A DNA stretch of 12,866 nucleotides from Desulfobacterales bacterium (GCA_027061865.1 JAMOVZ010000353.1:1-12866); one strand, 5' to 3'. Counted from the stretch's first letter, positions 1 to 8,051 are shown. The notes: generated by a model from the letters alone, not told the origin. A program made the numbers and translations.

Positions 1-566
1 TCAAGGCCTCTGGCCAGCCCAAGAGCCATGGTCTCGGAGGTGGACAGCTTTTCGGCAAGACACCTCTGCCTCTCTCTAGCCTTTATCTCTTCAAGGGGGA
101 CAAATCCCACCAAGAAGGCGTTTCTGGATTTGAACTTTGTCTTTTTTATCCTCACTTCGCATTCTATTGGTTTGCCACCCCTTGTAATTAATAGGAGTTG
201 ATGGGATTTGAATGTGGCTTTGCCTTGCCGAGACAAGGCTTTTCCCTCAGGTCCAAGGCCATGTATCTTTTTTGCCTCCCCTTTGGATTGAGGGTGGACA
301 AGTTTCAGGAAAGGGCTTCCCAAGGCATCTTCCGCTTTCCACCCAAGCCCGTTCAAGAGTTCTTGGGAAGCCCAAGTGATGTTGTAATCTTGAATCATTA
401 CCGCCCATGCGGGTATCTGTTTTAAAATAAGCTCTTTTTGTTTGATCTCAGACCTGAGTGACTTTAATTCTTGCTTTAGGTCTTCAATTCTTTTACGAGA
501 ACTTTCCAGGCGACGCTCAAGGCCTCTGACCTTTTTTCGGAAGACCGAATCCTGATTCCTTTTCAT
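1..566 (-). CDS. PAS-domain sensor protein, probable histidine kinase (3'-truncated by window edge)
   Basis: An open reading frame runs from the ATG at 566-564 off the left edge of the window, giving 188 complete residues and no stop. A GGAG ribosome-binding site lies about 7 nt upstream. Residues ~9-48 are charged and heptad-like (a probable coiled coil). Residues ~50-157 look like a PAS fold, with the AWAVMIQDYNITWAS, LGWKAEDALGSPF and FLKLVHP segments typical of PAS helices and strands. Residues ~158-188 (LEEIKARERQRCLAEKL, then SETMALGLARGL) resemble the linker and first helix of a HisKA dimerisation domain. No membrane segment is visible in this part, so a cytoplasmic sensor is likely. 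It is transcribed divergently from dnaE across a 319-bp gap. The PAS call is fairly firm; the kinase call is inferred from the last 30 residues. A PAS-containing enzyme of another output type is possible. Confidence 0.6.
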   Translation of the reverse strand, partial: MKRNQDSVFRKKVRGLERRLESSRKRIEDLKQELKSLRSEIKQKELILKQIPAWAVMIQDYNITWASQELLNGLGWKAEDALGSPFLKLVHPQSKGEAKKIHGLGPEGKALSRQGKATFKSHQLLLITRGGKPIECEVRIKKTKFKSRNAFLVGFVPLEEIKARERQRCLAEKLSTSETMALGLARGL

Positions 567-885
567 TAGTATCTCCGAGCCGTTAGAACGTGAGCACCAT
601 AAGATCTTGAAGGCCACCTGCTTGTAGGCTAACATTGGCTGCATTAAAATTTTGAGAGCCTGAAAGGACAGGTTGCGCATCTATTTTTTGGCTCAAAGGT
701 AGCACAGTAGGCGGGGCCAATCAAATGCACACTTCCCATATCGGGTTAGGTGGCAAATAAACCTCCCTTGCCTGCACCGCGCAGCGCTGACAGGGGACAG
801 GCGGGCCTCCCTTTGGGAAAAGTAAAGCTCGGCCATTTTCGTAAAGGAGCGAAAGATTGTCTGATCAGGGGCTTTGGAGGAGACA
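567..885. other. Divergent intergenic region between PAS sensor gene and dnaE
   Basis: These 319 bp contain no convincing gene: short frames here have no family features and one overlaps the dnaE start. The region must carry the promoters for both flanking genes. One plausible plus-strand promoter is listed separately (622-650). A possible imperfect hairpin pairs CTTGCCTG (767-774) with CAGGCGGG (798-805), using two G-U pairs, and would lie in the dnaE leader. It has no T-tract and I would not call it a terminator. No tRNA, repeat array or known riboswitch is recognisable. Confidence 0.5.
622..650 (+). promoter_or_regulatory. Candidate sigma-70 promoter for dnaE
   Basis: TTGTAG (622-627) is separated by exactly 17 bp from TAAAAT (645-650). 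The -10 matches the TATAAT consensus at 5 of 6 positions, but the -35 at only 3 of 6. If used, the dnaE leader would be about 230 nt, which is long. Another start site closer to dnaE is quite possible. Confidence 0.3.
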
Positions 886-3800
886 ATGAGTTCACGCCAA
901 TATTTTTCACACCTTCATGTCCACACAGAGTATAGCCTGCTGGACGGGGCTATTAGGATAGAGCAAATGCTTCACAAGGCTAAGGGCCTAGGAATGGAGG
1001 CGGTTGCAATAACTGACCACGGCAACATGTTCGGTGCCGTAGAGTTCTACGAAAAGGCCGATAAAGCAGGAATAAAGCCCATCATTGGATGCGAGGTCTA
1101 TGTGGCCCCAAATAGCAGGCATGAGCGCAGAGGCACCTCAAATGAGGGGCCCAACGCCTTTCACCTGATCCTGCTGGTCATGAATCACCAAGGCTACAAG
1201 AACCTAACCAAGCTGGTCTCCCTCGGCCATCTGGAGGGATTTTATTATAAGCCCCGGGTGGACATGGAGCTGCTTCAAGAGTTTAATGAAGGCCTGATTG
1301 CCCTTTCCGCCTGTTTTAAGGGGATAGTTCCCTATTTGGTTTTAAATGGGAGATGGGAAGAGGCCATAGCAAAGGCCCGGCAACTGGAACAGATCTTTGG
1401 TGGAGGAAGGTTTTTTCTGGAGGTCATGGCCAACAAACTGCCAGAGCAGGAAAAATTGAATCAAGGCTTAAAGGAGATCTCCCAGCGCCTTTCCATTCCC
1501 TTGGTCGCCACCAATGACTGCCATTATCTTGAAAAGGAGGATGCAGAGGCCCATGATGCCCTCCTTTGCATTCAGACCAACAAGACGATCGGAGACCGTG
1601 AGCGCCTGAGGTTTTCTTGTGACGAGTTCTACTTCAAATCCCGCCCTGAGATGGAAGAGGCACTGCCGGATTTCAGGGAGGCCATCTCCTTTACTGAAGA
1701 AGTGGTGGAGATGTGCAACTTTGAAATGGAATTTGGCAAGTATAAGTATCCAGTATTCCATCTGAAAGGGAGTAAGAGCCTGGAAGACCTGCTCAGAGAA
1801 GAAGCCGGGGCTGGCCTTGAGGAGCGTCTCCAGGAAAAGGCCCAAGAAGAGGGGGGGCTTGGAGATGAATTAAAGAAAGAATACAGGGAGAGGTTGGACT
1901 ACGAGCTAGACATCATCTGCAAGATGGGATTTGCAGGCTATTTTCTGATCGTCGCAGACTTTATCCAATATGCCAGGAGAGCAGGTATCCCCGTAGGGCC
2001 TGGCCGAGGTTCTGCGGCAGGGTCTTTAGTGGCCTATTGCCTCAGGATCACAAATATAGACCCCTTGAAATACGGTTTAATCTTTGAGCGTTTTCTGAAT
2101 CCCCACCGGATAAGCATGCCCGACATAGACATCGACTTCTGCATGAAAGGCAGAGACGAGGTAATCCGTTATGTGGCTGAAAAATATGGCAGAGACAATG
2201 TAGGCCAAATAATCACCTTTGGGACCCTGAAGGCCCGCGGGGTCATAAGGGATGTTGGAAGGGTGCTCAACATCCCGCTTCCCGAGGTTGACCGGATAGC
2301 AAAGATGGTCCCAGACGGCCCCAACGTGAGCTTGGATCGGGCTATGGAAGAGGAGCCGGAGTTAAGAGTCCTGGAGCAGGAAAAGGAACATGTAAGAAAA
2401 CTGCTGAAGATTTCCAGGGCCCTTGAGGGCATCGCCCGCCATGCCTCCACTCATGCATCCGGAGTAGTGATTGCCGACAGGCCCCTCATGGAATACCTCC
2501 CGCTTTTCAAGGGATCAAAAGACGAGATAATGACCCAATACCCCATGGATAAAATAGAAAAGCTGGGCCTGATAAAGTTTGACTTCTTGGGGCTTAAGAC
2601 CCTCACTGCAATAAGGCACACAATAGACCTGATCAAAGAGACCACCGGCATCCATGTGGACATTGAAAAGATCCCCCTTGATGACGAGGCCACGTACCAG
2701 CTGTGTTCCGAAGGAAGGACTACCGGGGTATTCCAGCTTGAAAGTGATGGCATGAAGGACCTGATGAGGAGGCTGAAGCCCAGCGTGTTTGAAGACCTGG
2801 TGGCCCTGGTGGCCCTTTACAGGCCCGGGCCCCTTGGGAGCAACATGATTGATGCCTTCATAAAGGGAAAGAACGGCCAAGGCAAGGTAGACTATATTCT
2901 CCCCCAACTGGAGCCCATTTTGAAGGAGACATATGGGGTCATCCTCTATCAGGAACAGGTGATGAAGATTGCCCAGGTGCTGGCAGATTACAGCTTGGCC
3001 GAGGCAGACGAATTGCGCAAGGCCATAGGTAAGAAAAAGCAGGAGGTGATGGAGAGGCACCGGAGCCGTTTTATAGAAGGGGCAGTGAAAAACGGGGTTG
3101 AGCGCAAAAAGGCCGAAACCCTTTTTGCCTTGATAGAGAAGTTTGGAGGCTATGGATTCAATAAATCCCACTCTGTGGCCTACGCTGTGATTGCCTATCA
3201 GACTGCCTATCTCAAGGCCCATTTTCCGGTCCAATTCATGGCGGCCCTTTTGACCCAAGACATGGCAAGCCAGGACAAGACCATCAAAAACATTGCCGAG
3301 TGCCGGGAAATGGGTATAGAGATCCTACCCCCTGATGTAAATGAAAGCCTTGCAGACTTTTCTGTAGTGATAGGCTCCCCGCCGATTTCCTCCCAAGAGG
3401 GCCGCCCGAAAGGAGGTGATACCCAGGGAGAAGTGGCAAGGATCAGGTTTGGGTTGGGGGCCATAAAAAATGTGGGGCTAAAGGCAGTTGAATACATTAT
3501 TGAAGAGCGAAAACGAAACGGACCGTTTCGCTCCATAGTGGATTTCTGCTCAAGGGTGGAAGGAGCCAAGGTGAATCGAAGGGTTCTTGAGGGCCTGGTC
3601 CAGTGCGGCGCCTTTGATTTCACTGGAATTCCAAGGGCCAGGCTGTTTGCCGGGCTAGATGAAATCTCGCGTTTTTGTGGGGGCCGGCACGATCCAAATC
3701 AATTAAATATGTTTGCAGGGCTTGATGAGGCAGGAAGGGCACAGCTGGAGGCCTCCGCCTTTGACCTTCCAGATTTGGAAGAGTGGCCAGAAAAGGAGTT

Positions 3801-4455
3801 CCTAAGGAGGGAGAAAGAGGCCCTGGGCTTTTATATCAGCGGCCATCCACTGGAGCGTTTTAAAGAGGAGATCCCCTCTGTGGTAACATGCAGCATCCAG
3901 GATCTTCCTGGCCGTAAAGACAAGTCCCTTGTGAACCTTGCAGGAGTTGTTGAAGGCCTCAAGGTCAAACGCACCAAAAAGGGCGATAAAATGGCCCTGA
4001 TCACCCTCGAAGACCTCACAGGCTCGGTGGAGGTAATACTGTTCCCTGATTTGTTCGGGAGGGCCCAGTCCTTATTGGGGCTTGATGATCCCTTATGGGT
4101 GAGTGGCACCGTAGAGAAGGGGGATAACTCCGGGGGCGGCCACAAAGGCGGGATTAAGATAATAGCCAAAGAGATCCAGCCCCTTGAATCAGCTTGCCGA
4201 AACAAGGTCAAAACACTTGAGATACAGCTCAGGGAGGCAGAAATCACCAGGGCTCTTTTAGAGGAGCTCAGGAGGCTCCTGTTCATCTATCCAGGTGAGT
4301 GTAATGTGAGGTTCAAGGTGGAGACAATGGAGGGGGATTCGATACTTATCTTGCCACATGAACGCTTCAAGGTGCTGCCTTCCCCGGACCTGGTTCGAGA
4401 ACTCCAAGTGCTCACCCATGTCCCCCCTCGTCTTGTAACAGCACTTGCCCACTGA
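886..4455 (+). CDS. dnaE: DNA polymerase III subunit alpha (replicative polymerase)
   Basis: The catalytic subunit of the replicative polymerase, 1189 residues (E. coli DnaE has 1160). An N-terminal PHP domain (HLHVHTEYS, residues 9-17; TDHGN, 43-47; E70; NDCH, 210-213) is followed by the C-family polymerase core with PDIDIDF (412-418) and KFDFLGL (564-570), which supply the catalytic aspartates. The fingers and helix-hairpin-helix region (about 750-910), a beta-clamp-binding motif QLNMFAG (939-945) and an OB fold (about 1016-1057) come next. The ATG at 886 is chosen because GGAGG sits 5 nt upstream; an in-frame TTG at 874 would start inside that site. The PHP ligands look intact, unlike E. 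coli, where the site is degraded. Residues ~826-852 appear to be a Gly/Ser/Pro-rich insertion. The gene ends 27 bp from a convergent gene. Identity is certain; the class (DnaE rather than PolC) follows from the lack of a built-in exonuclease domain. Confidence 0.98.
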   Translation: MSSRQYFSHLHVHTEYSLLDGAIRIEQMLHKAKGLGMEAVAITDHGNMFGAVEFYEKADKAGIKPIIGCEVYVAPNSRHERRGTSNEGPNAFHLILLVMNHQGYKNLTKLVSLGHLEGFYYKPRVDMELLQEFNEGLIALSACFKGIVPYLVLNGRWEEAIAKARQLEQIFGGGRFFLEVMANKLPEQEKLNQGLKEISQRLSIPLVATNDCHYLEKEDAEAHDALLCIQTNKTIGDRERLRFSCDEFYFKSRPEMEEALPDFREAISFTEEVVEMCNFEMEFGKYKYPVFHLKGSKSLEDLLREEAGAGLEERLQEKAQEEGGLGDELKKEYRERLDYELDIICKMGFAGYFLIVADFIQYARRAGIPVGPGRGSAAGSLVAYCLRITNIDPLKYGLIFERFLNPHRISMPDIDIDFCMKGRDEVIRYVAEKYGRDNVGQIITFGTLKARGVIRDVGRVLNIPLPEVDRIAKMVPDGPNVSLDRAMEEEPELRVLEQEKEHVRKLLKISRALEGIARHASTHASGVVIADRPLMEYLPLFKGSKDEIMTQYPMDKIEKLGLIKFDFLGLKTLTAIRHTIDLIKETTGIHVDIEKIPLDDEATYQLCSEGRTTGVFQLESDGMKDLMRRLKPSVFEDLVALVALYRPGPLGSNMIDAFIKGKNGQGKVDYILPQLEPILKETYGVILYQEQVMKIAQVLADYSLAEADELRKAIGKKKQEVMERHRSRFIEGAVKNGVERKKAETLFALIEKFGGYGFNKSHSVAYAVIAYQTAYLKAHFPVQFMAALLTQDMASQDKTIKNIAECREMGIEILPPDVNESLADFSVVIGSPPISSQEGRPKGGDTQGEVARIRFGLGAIKNVGLKAVEYIIEERKRNGPFRSIVDFCSRVEGAKVNRRVLEGLVQCGAFDFTGIPRARLFAGLDEISRFCGGRHDPNQLNMFAGLDEAGRAQLEASAFDLPDLEEWPEKEFLRREKEALGFYISGHPLERFKEEIPSVVTCSIQDLPGRKDKSLVNLAGVVEGLKVKRTKKGDKMALITLEDLTGSVEVILFPDLFGRAQSLLGLDDPLWVSGTVEKGDNSGGGHKGGIKIIAKEIQPLESACRNKVKTLEIQLREAEITRALLEELRRLLFIYPGECNVRFKVETMEGDSILILPHERFKVLPSPDLVRELQVLTHVPPRLVTALAH

Positions 4456-4482
4456 GGAGACCAGCAGGGGGTGCACAACAGA

Positions 4483-4968
4483 TCATAAGAGCAGGATTGA
4501 CCTGACGAGGCGGTGGTTGATCAGGTTGGGCCGCCCTTTTACTATCATGGTGAAAAATTTTCTGCGGCTGTTCAGAAAGTCAGAGACCCTGGCATGAGAG
4601 GGGGGCATATCAAAGGGTATAGTGCCTTCAAGGGTCCTAGAGGATAAAAGGGTCACTCTTACACGTGCCTTTTTCTCACTTGAAATATCAGACGGCAGGC
4701 CGAGACCAGTTGCCCTGCCGGCCTTTTCCAGGGCAACCCTCTCTATGGCTCCCGCCGACAGCAGCAGAAGCCCCCCTGCCTTGCTTTCAAAAGGAAGGTA
4801 TGAGCGGTCTTCTTCCAAGAGCTCTGCGATTGACTGCCGCCCACTGTGAAGTTCAGAGACAGGAGAGACAAAAAAGGATCCCTCCAGGGCCTCTCCATCA
4901 TGGAAAAACACAGTGGCCCTTGCCTTTACCCTTTGGATCTTGAAATCATCCACTACTTCCCTCTTCAT
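4483..4968 (-). CDS. Uncharacterised 161-residue protein with an internally duplicated beta-rich domain
   Basis: I do not recognise a named family. The protein has no signal peptide and no clear membrane helix. It splits into two related halves. Residues 16-80 and 101-161 align over most of their length: ATVFFHDGEALEG matches VRVTLLSSRTLEG, a charged helix-like stretch before DRSYLPF matches the one before RRKFFTM, and SAGAIERVAL matches NHRLVRSILL. Each half has the strand-turn-strand look of a small beta-barrel (Sm-like or similar), but that fold is inference. Its ATG overlaps the stop of the preceding 684-residue signalling protein in an ATGA, so translation is probably coupled and the two products may act together. 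The upstream Shine-Dalgarno is weak, which fits coupling. It is the last gene of the pilT unit and ends 27 bp from the convergent dnaE. Confidence 0.75.
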   Translation of the reverse strand: MKREVVDDFKIQRVKARATVFFHDGEALEGSFFVSPVSELHSGRQSIAELLEEDRSYLPFESKAGGLLLLSAGAIERVALEKAGRATGLGLPSDISSEKKARVRVTLLSSRTLEGTIPFDMPPSHARVSDFLNSRRKFFTMIVKGRPNLINHRLVRSILLL

Positions 4969-7019
4969 GTTCTGTCCCGGGAGGCCATTTCATCGGCCAC
5001 CCGTGCCCCTTCCATTAACAGCGACATGGTACTTCCAAAGATGGTCCGCTCAGGGAACTCAGAACAGGAAAGAATTTGAAACCGGCCTTCTTTGAGGGCC
5101 ATAAGCCGGTATAGGATTTCTTCAGCTGCCAACCCCTCTTTGGCCAAATCCGGATAGCGCAGCTCCGCATGTATTATTTCACCCCTCTGGATATAAATAC
5201 TCCCCCTATGGCAATTGCTCTCAAGCCTGATTTCTACATCCTTTTCCCCTGTTGCCACACTCTGGATTATTTCCATGGCACTCATATCGGCAAGAGAGCC
5301 GGTGATCCCCCTCCCCGGCTCCTCTGAGCGTTTGGCAATAACCCGCTGGATTTTCACGTAAAGAAGGTCAAGGTCCACAGGTTTTGTAAAAAACTCCTCT
5401 GCCCCTGCCTCAAGACACTGAGCCGCCAGCCTTCCATCCCTCTCAGAGGTGAGGAAGAAAAACGGTATGGAGGCGGTTTCCTGATTTTTTCTCATGGCCT
5501 TGAGGAAGGTTATACCGTCAGTGCCAGGGAGCACGAGCTCCGATATGACCAGATCCACATGGGAGGCCAAAAGAAGTTTTACGGCCTCCTTTGCGTTCCT
5601 TGCTCCTATTACCTGAAATCCGTGGCTGTTGAGCCTAAGGACCAAGCTGGAGTCTTCTGCAAAATCAGGATCAACCACCAAAATCTTGCCCCCTTCCCCA
5701 TCAAGGCCTTTCAAGAATTCCTCATCCCTTAAAAGGGTCAGGAATTTTTCAACCAGCAGCCTTTCTCTCTTGGAAGGAGAGAAGCGGGCCAAGAGGTTTT
5801 TTCTTAACCACTTGATATCGCCTGCCTTTTGTGGGGCCTTCTTCTTGAGAGACTGGTAGGTTGTAACTAGGAGATAGATGGCCCTCTCTATTCTTTGCTC
5901 CTCTCGGCCTTGAACGTTCTTGGCTAGTATCTCTTCCAGTCTGTAAGGAGTGGCCAATTGCTTAAGCATTGTTGTCCCAAGGCGCGAACCCGAAAGCCAG
6001 CAGGCCAACACCAGGGCATCGGTCTCAACTGCTCCGCACCCCAGCCTGAAAGCCAACAGCTTGCAGTATTTTACCCTAGAGAGGACCAGGTCCAGAGCCC
6101 GCCCCTCTGCCTTTATCGCCCTTTTCATGACAAAGGTCACAAAGGAGATCAAGGTTTGGCTCATTTGAGAGTAGGAGAGCCCATGGCCCATGAGCAGTGC
6201 TGTTGGATCGTAGTATGACACGGGTGCCAGGGGGCAGTGCTTTGCAAGCTCCCTTTCCCATCGGCCCTGGAGCCTAAAGGCCTGAGCATTTACCATGACT
6301 TCTTGGATATCAGCACCCTCTCCAATGTCCTTCAGTTCTGAAAGACTGCTTGCCCAACCCACTACTTTATAGCCTTCCAATTCGAGGAGCGTCCTCATGG
6401 CGCGCAATCTCCTGGAATCAGGCTCCAGTAGAAACACCTTTTTTTTCTCCCGCGGGGGAGTGTCCAGATCAAGTGGCCTTTGCGACTTCTCAATCCCGTC
6501 AAGGATTCTAAACCCCTTTGGGATTTCCACCTTTTGGTCAGGCTTGTAGGGCTTGCCCTTGTAGTGGACTTGGATTGCCGTTTGGATCTCTGGGGCAGAG
6601 GCGGCTTGGTATTCTATGTTTAGTTCTTGAGGGAGAACTCTGGCCAGCAACTCGGCCAGGGATGGATCGCGGGGGTTTGGAGTGGCTATGATCAATGACC
6701 GGGTCTTTGGATCATAATTTACGGGAAAAAGGGTGTAGCGTTCCGCCAGTTTAAGAGGTAGCTTTTCCATGGCATCAGGTGGAGGCGCGGAGGGCAGGAG
6801 TGGCTCGTAGGGGATCTTGTAAAGCTCGGCTAAAGCTCCTCCCAGATCCTGGAAGTTAACCAGCTCTAAAAACACCAATGCCTGATCCAAGGGGATATTC
6901 ATGGTGAGGGCATAGTCTTCGGCCCTTTGCATGTCCCCTTCACTTACCAGAGCCCTTTCCAGCAAGTAGGTTTTTAGTGGGCCCAGGCTATCCATGCGCT
7001 GTTTACACCTTATTGTCAT
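4965..7019 (-). CDS. Multidomain signalling scaffold: MshEN, pseudo-receiver, degenerate HD-like segment, pseudo-receiver, DUF4388
   Basis: A cytoplasmic protein of 684 residues. Residues ~10-155 resemble the MshEN/GspE N-terminal domain of type II secretion and type IV pilus ATPases (ALAELYKIPYEPL, FPVNYDPKTRSLIIATPNPRDP). Residues ~193-285 look like a receiver without a phospho-acceptor. Residues ~290-440 are helical and recall an HD-GYP core, but the expected HD is replaced by CWLSGSR (340-346). Residues 445-563 are a clear receiver (acidic pair D450/D452, T524, K546-P547) in which the phosphorylatable Asp is Glu494 (ISELVLPG). Residues ~571-650 match DUF4388 (GSLADMSAMEIIQ, GSIYIQRGEIIHAEL). 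The ATG at 7019 overlaps the pilT stop by 17 bp; an ATG at 6995 is an alternative start. The 3' end overlaps the next gene by 4 bp. The position after pilT suggests control of pilus retraction or surface behaviour, probably by protein contacts rather than phosphotransfer. The HD-like assignment is the least certain. Confidence 0.85.
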   Translation of the reverse strand: MTIRCKQRMDSLGPLKTYLLERALVSEGDMQRAEDYALTMNIPLDQALVFLELVNFQDLGGALAELYKIPYEPLLPSAPPPDAMEKLPLKLAERYTLFPVNYDPKTRSLIIATPNPRDPSLAELLARVLPQELNIEYQAASAPEIQTAIQVHYKGKPYKPDQKVEIPKGFRILDGIEKSQRPLDLDTPPREKKKVFLLEPDSRRLRAMRTLLELEGYKVVGWASSLSELKDIGEGADIQEVMVNAQAFRLQGRWERELAKHCPLAPVSYYDPTALLMGHGLSYSQMSQTLISFVTFVMKRAIKAEGRALDLVLSRVKYCKLLAFRLGCGAVETDALVLACWLSGSRLGTTMLKQLATPYRLEEILAKNVQGREEQRIERAIYLLVTTYQSLKKKAPQKAGDIKWLRKNLLARFSPSKRERLLVEKFLTLLRDEEFLKGLDGEGGKILVVDPDFAEDSSLVLRLNSHGFQVIGARNAKEAVKLLLASHVDLVISELVLPGTDGITFLKAMRKNQETASIPFFFLTSERDGRLAAQCLEAGAEEFFTKPVDLDLLYVKIQRVIAKRSEEPGRGITGSLADMSAMEIIQSVATGEKDVEIRLESNCHRGSIYIQRGEIIHAELRYPDLAKEGLAAEEILYRLMALKEGRFQILSCSEFPERTIFGSTMSLLMEGARVADEMASRDRT

Positions 7020-8034
7020 ATAAAGAGGCCTCTTCAGGGGATACCAACCCTTGCTTTACCAGCCTTGTGATGTGCTCGGCCATGTTTTGCATTCCCAGAT
7101 TCTTGCCCGTCTGTATTACCGAGGCAATCTGATATGTCTTGCCTTCCCTGATGAGGTTTTGGACGGCAGGGGTGCAAATCATCACTTCAACCGCTGCCAC
7201 CCTGCCCTTTCCATCTGCTCTCCTCAGCAACTGCTGGGCTATCACGCCTCTCAGGGACTCGGCCAGCATGGTCCTAATTTGGGCCTGCTGAGTAGTGGGG
7301 AACACGTCGATAATCCTGTCCACGGTTTTTGCCGCACTGGATGTATGAAGGGTTCCAAGGACAAGTAGGCCGGTCTCAGCCGCTGTCAGCGCCAGATGTA
7401 TGGTTTCCAGATCCCTCATCTCACCCACCAGGACCACATCAGGGTCCTCCCTCAGGGCGGCCCTGAGGCCTGCTGCAAAACTGTCCATGTGGATGTCCAG
7501 CTGCCTCTGGTGGATCAGGCACTTGCCTCTTGGATGGATAAACTCAATGGGATCTTCTAAGGTAATAATGTGATGGTTTTTCTCTTTGTTAATCAGGTCA
7601 ATGATGGCGGCAAGGGTTGTGGACTTACCTGAGCCCGTAGCACCTGTGACCAGGATGAGGCCGCTTTTGAGGCGTGCCAGGCCATAGACCGACTCCGGGA
7701 TACCCAACTCCCTCAGGGTCCTTATCTTCGTAGGAATGAGGCGAAACGCTCCTCCAAAACCTCGTCTCTCCATAAATATATTGGCCCTAAATCTGCCCAC
7801 CCCTTCCAGTTCATAGGCAAAATCTATGTCATTCCGCTTCTTAAGGGAGGCGAGCAGCTCTTCGTCCAGCAACTCGAGGAGCAAGACCTCTACCTCTTGG
7901 GGGCTCAAGTTGTGGTATTTTGTACGCTGGAGTTCTCCATTTATCCGCAACATGGGAGGCTCGCCAGCAGAGATATGGAGGTCTGAGGCCTTGTAGTCCA
8001 CCATAAGTTTTAAAAGCACATCGATCTTGGCCAA
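7003..8034 (-). CDS. pilT: Type IV pilus retraction ATPase PilT
   Basis: The hexameric AAA-type secretion ATPase that depolymerises type IV pili at the inner-membrane base, driving twitching or uptake. From a TTG at 8034 the protein has 343 residues and begins (M)AKIDVLLKLMVDYKASDLHI, the standard PilT opening. It shows Walker A GATGSGKST (131-139, Lys137), the acidic ITLEDPIEF segment, Walker B DPDVVLVGEMRD and the His box GTLHTSSAAKTVDRIID. The C-terminal AVQNLIREGK matches the AIRNLIRE motif important for retraction. GGGAGGAG lies 9 nt before the TTG. A longer in-frame GTG start at 8073 would add 13 residues but has a poor ribosome-binding site. The gene overlaps the start of the next signalling gene by 17 bp. 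No other pilus gene is in the window. PilU is a less likely alternative because the N-terminus and retraction motif fit PilT. Confidence 0.95.
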   Translation of the reverse strand: MAKIDVLLKLMVDYKASDLHISAGEPPMLRINGELQRTKYHNLSPQEVEVLLLELLDEELLASLKKRNDIDFAYELEGVGRFRANIFMERRGFGGAFRLIPTKIRTLRELGIPESVYGLARLKSGLILVTGATGSGKSTTLAAIIDLINKEKNHHIITLEDPIEFIHPRGKCLIHQRQLDIHMDSFAAGLRAALREDPDVVLVGEMRDLETIHLALTAAETGLLVLGTLHTSSAAKTVDRIIDVFPTTQQAQIRTMLAESLRGVIAQQLLRRADGKGRVAAVEVMICTPAVQNLIREGKTYQIASVIQTGKNLGMQNMAEHITRLVKQGLVSPEEASLYDNKV

Positions 8035-8043
8035 TTTGAGGCT

Positions 8044-8051
8044 CTCCTCCC
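8044..8051 (-). promoter_or_regulatory. Ribosome-binding site that decides the pilT start
   Basis: GGGAGGAG on the minus strand lies 9 nt before the TTG at 8034 and inside the reading frame of the longer GTG (8073) version. Together with the conserved AKIDVLLKLM opening it favours the TTG as the real start. Confidence 0.55.

Noticed and set aside
1..532. Repeated TCAAGGCCTCTG at 1-12 and 518-529
   Set aside because: Both copies lie inside the PAS sensor gene and encode an R-G-L stretch; two 12-bp matches using common codons are not evidence of a mobile or recombination repeat.
874..885. Earlier in-frame TTG start for dnaE
   Set aside because: The TTG lies within the GGAGGAG ribosome-binding site that serves the ATG at 886, and DnaE proteins normally begin a few residues before the HLHVHTEYS motif.
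750..935. 61-residue frame upstream of and overlapping dnaE
   Set aside because: It overlaps the dnaE ribosome-binding site and first codons in another frame, its sequence is Pro/Arg-rich without domain features, and it has no ribosome-binding site of its own.
2515..3258. 247-residue open frame antisense to dnaE
   Set aside because: It lies wholly inside dnaE, has no recognisable domain, and reflects codon bias of the dnaE frame. The other long antisense frames in dnaE, larC and cinA (for example 11454-12107) were dropped for the same reason.
4441..4475. Possible terminator hairpin between dnaE and the convergent gene
   Set aside because: GCAC...CCC can pair with GGG...GTGC only with G-U pairs and a bulge, most of it lies in the dnaE coding end, and there is no T-tract on either strand.
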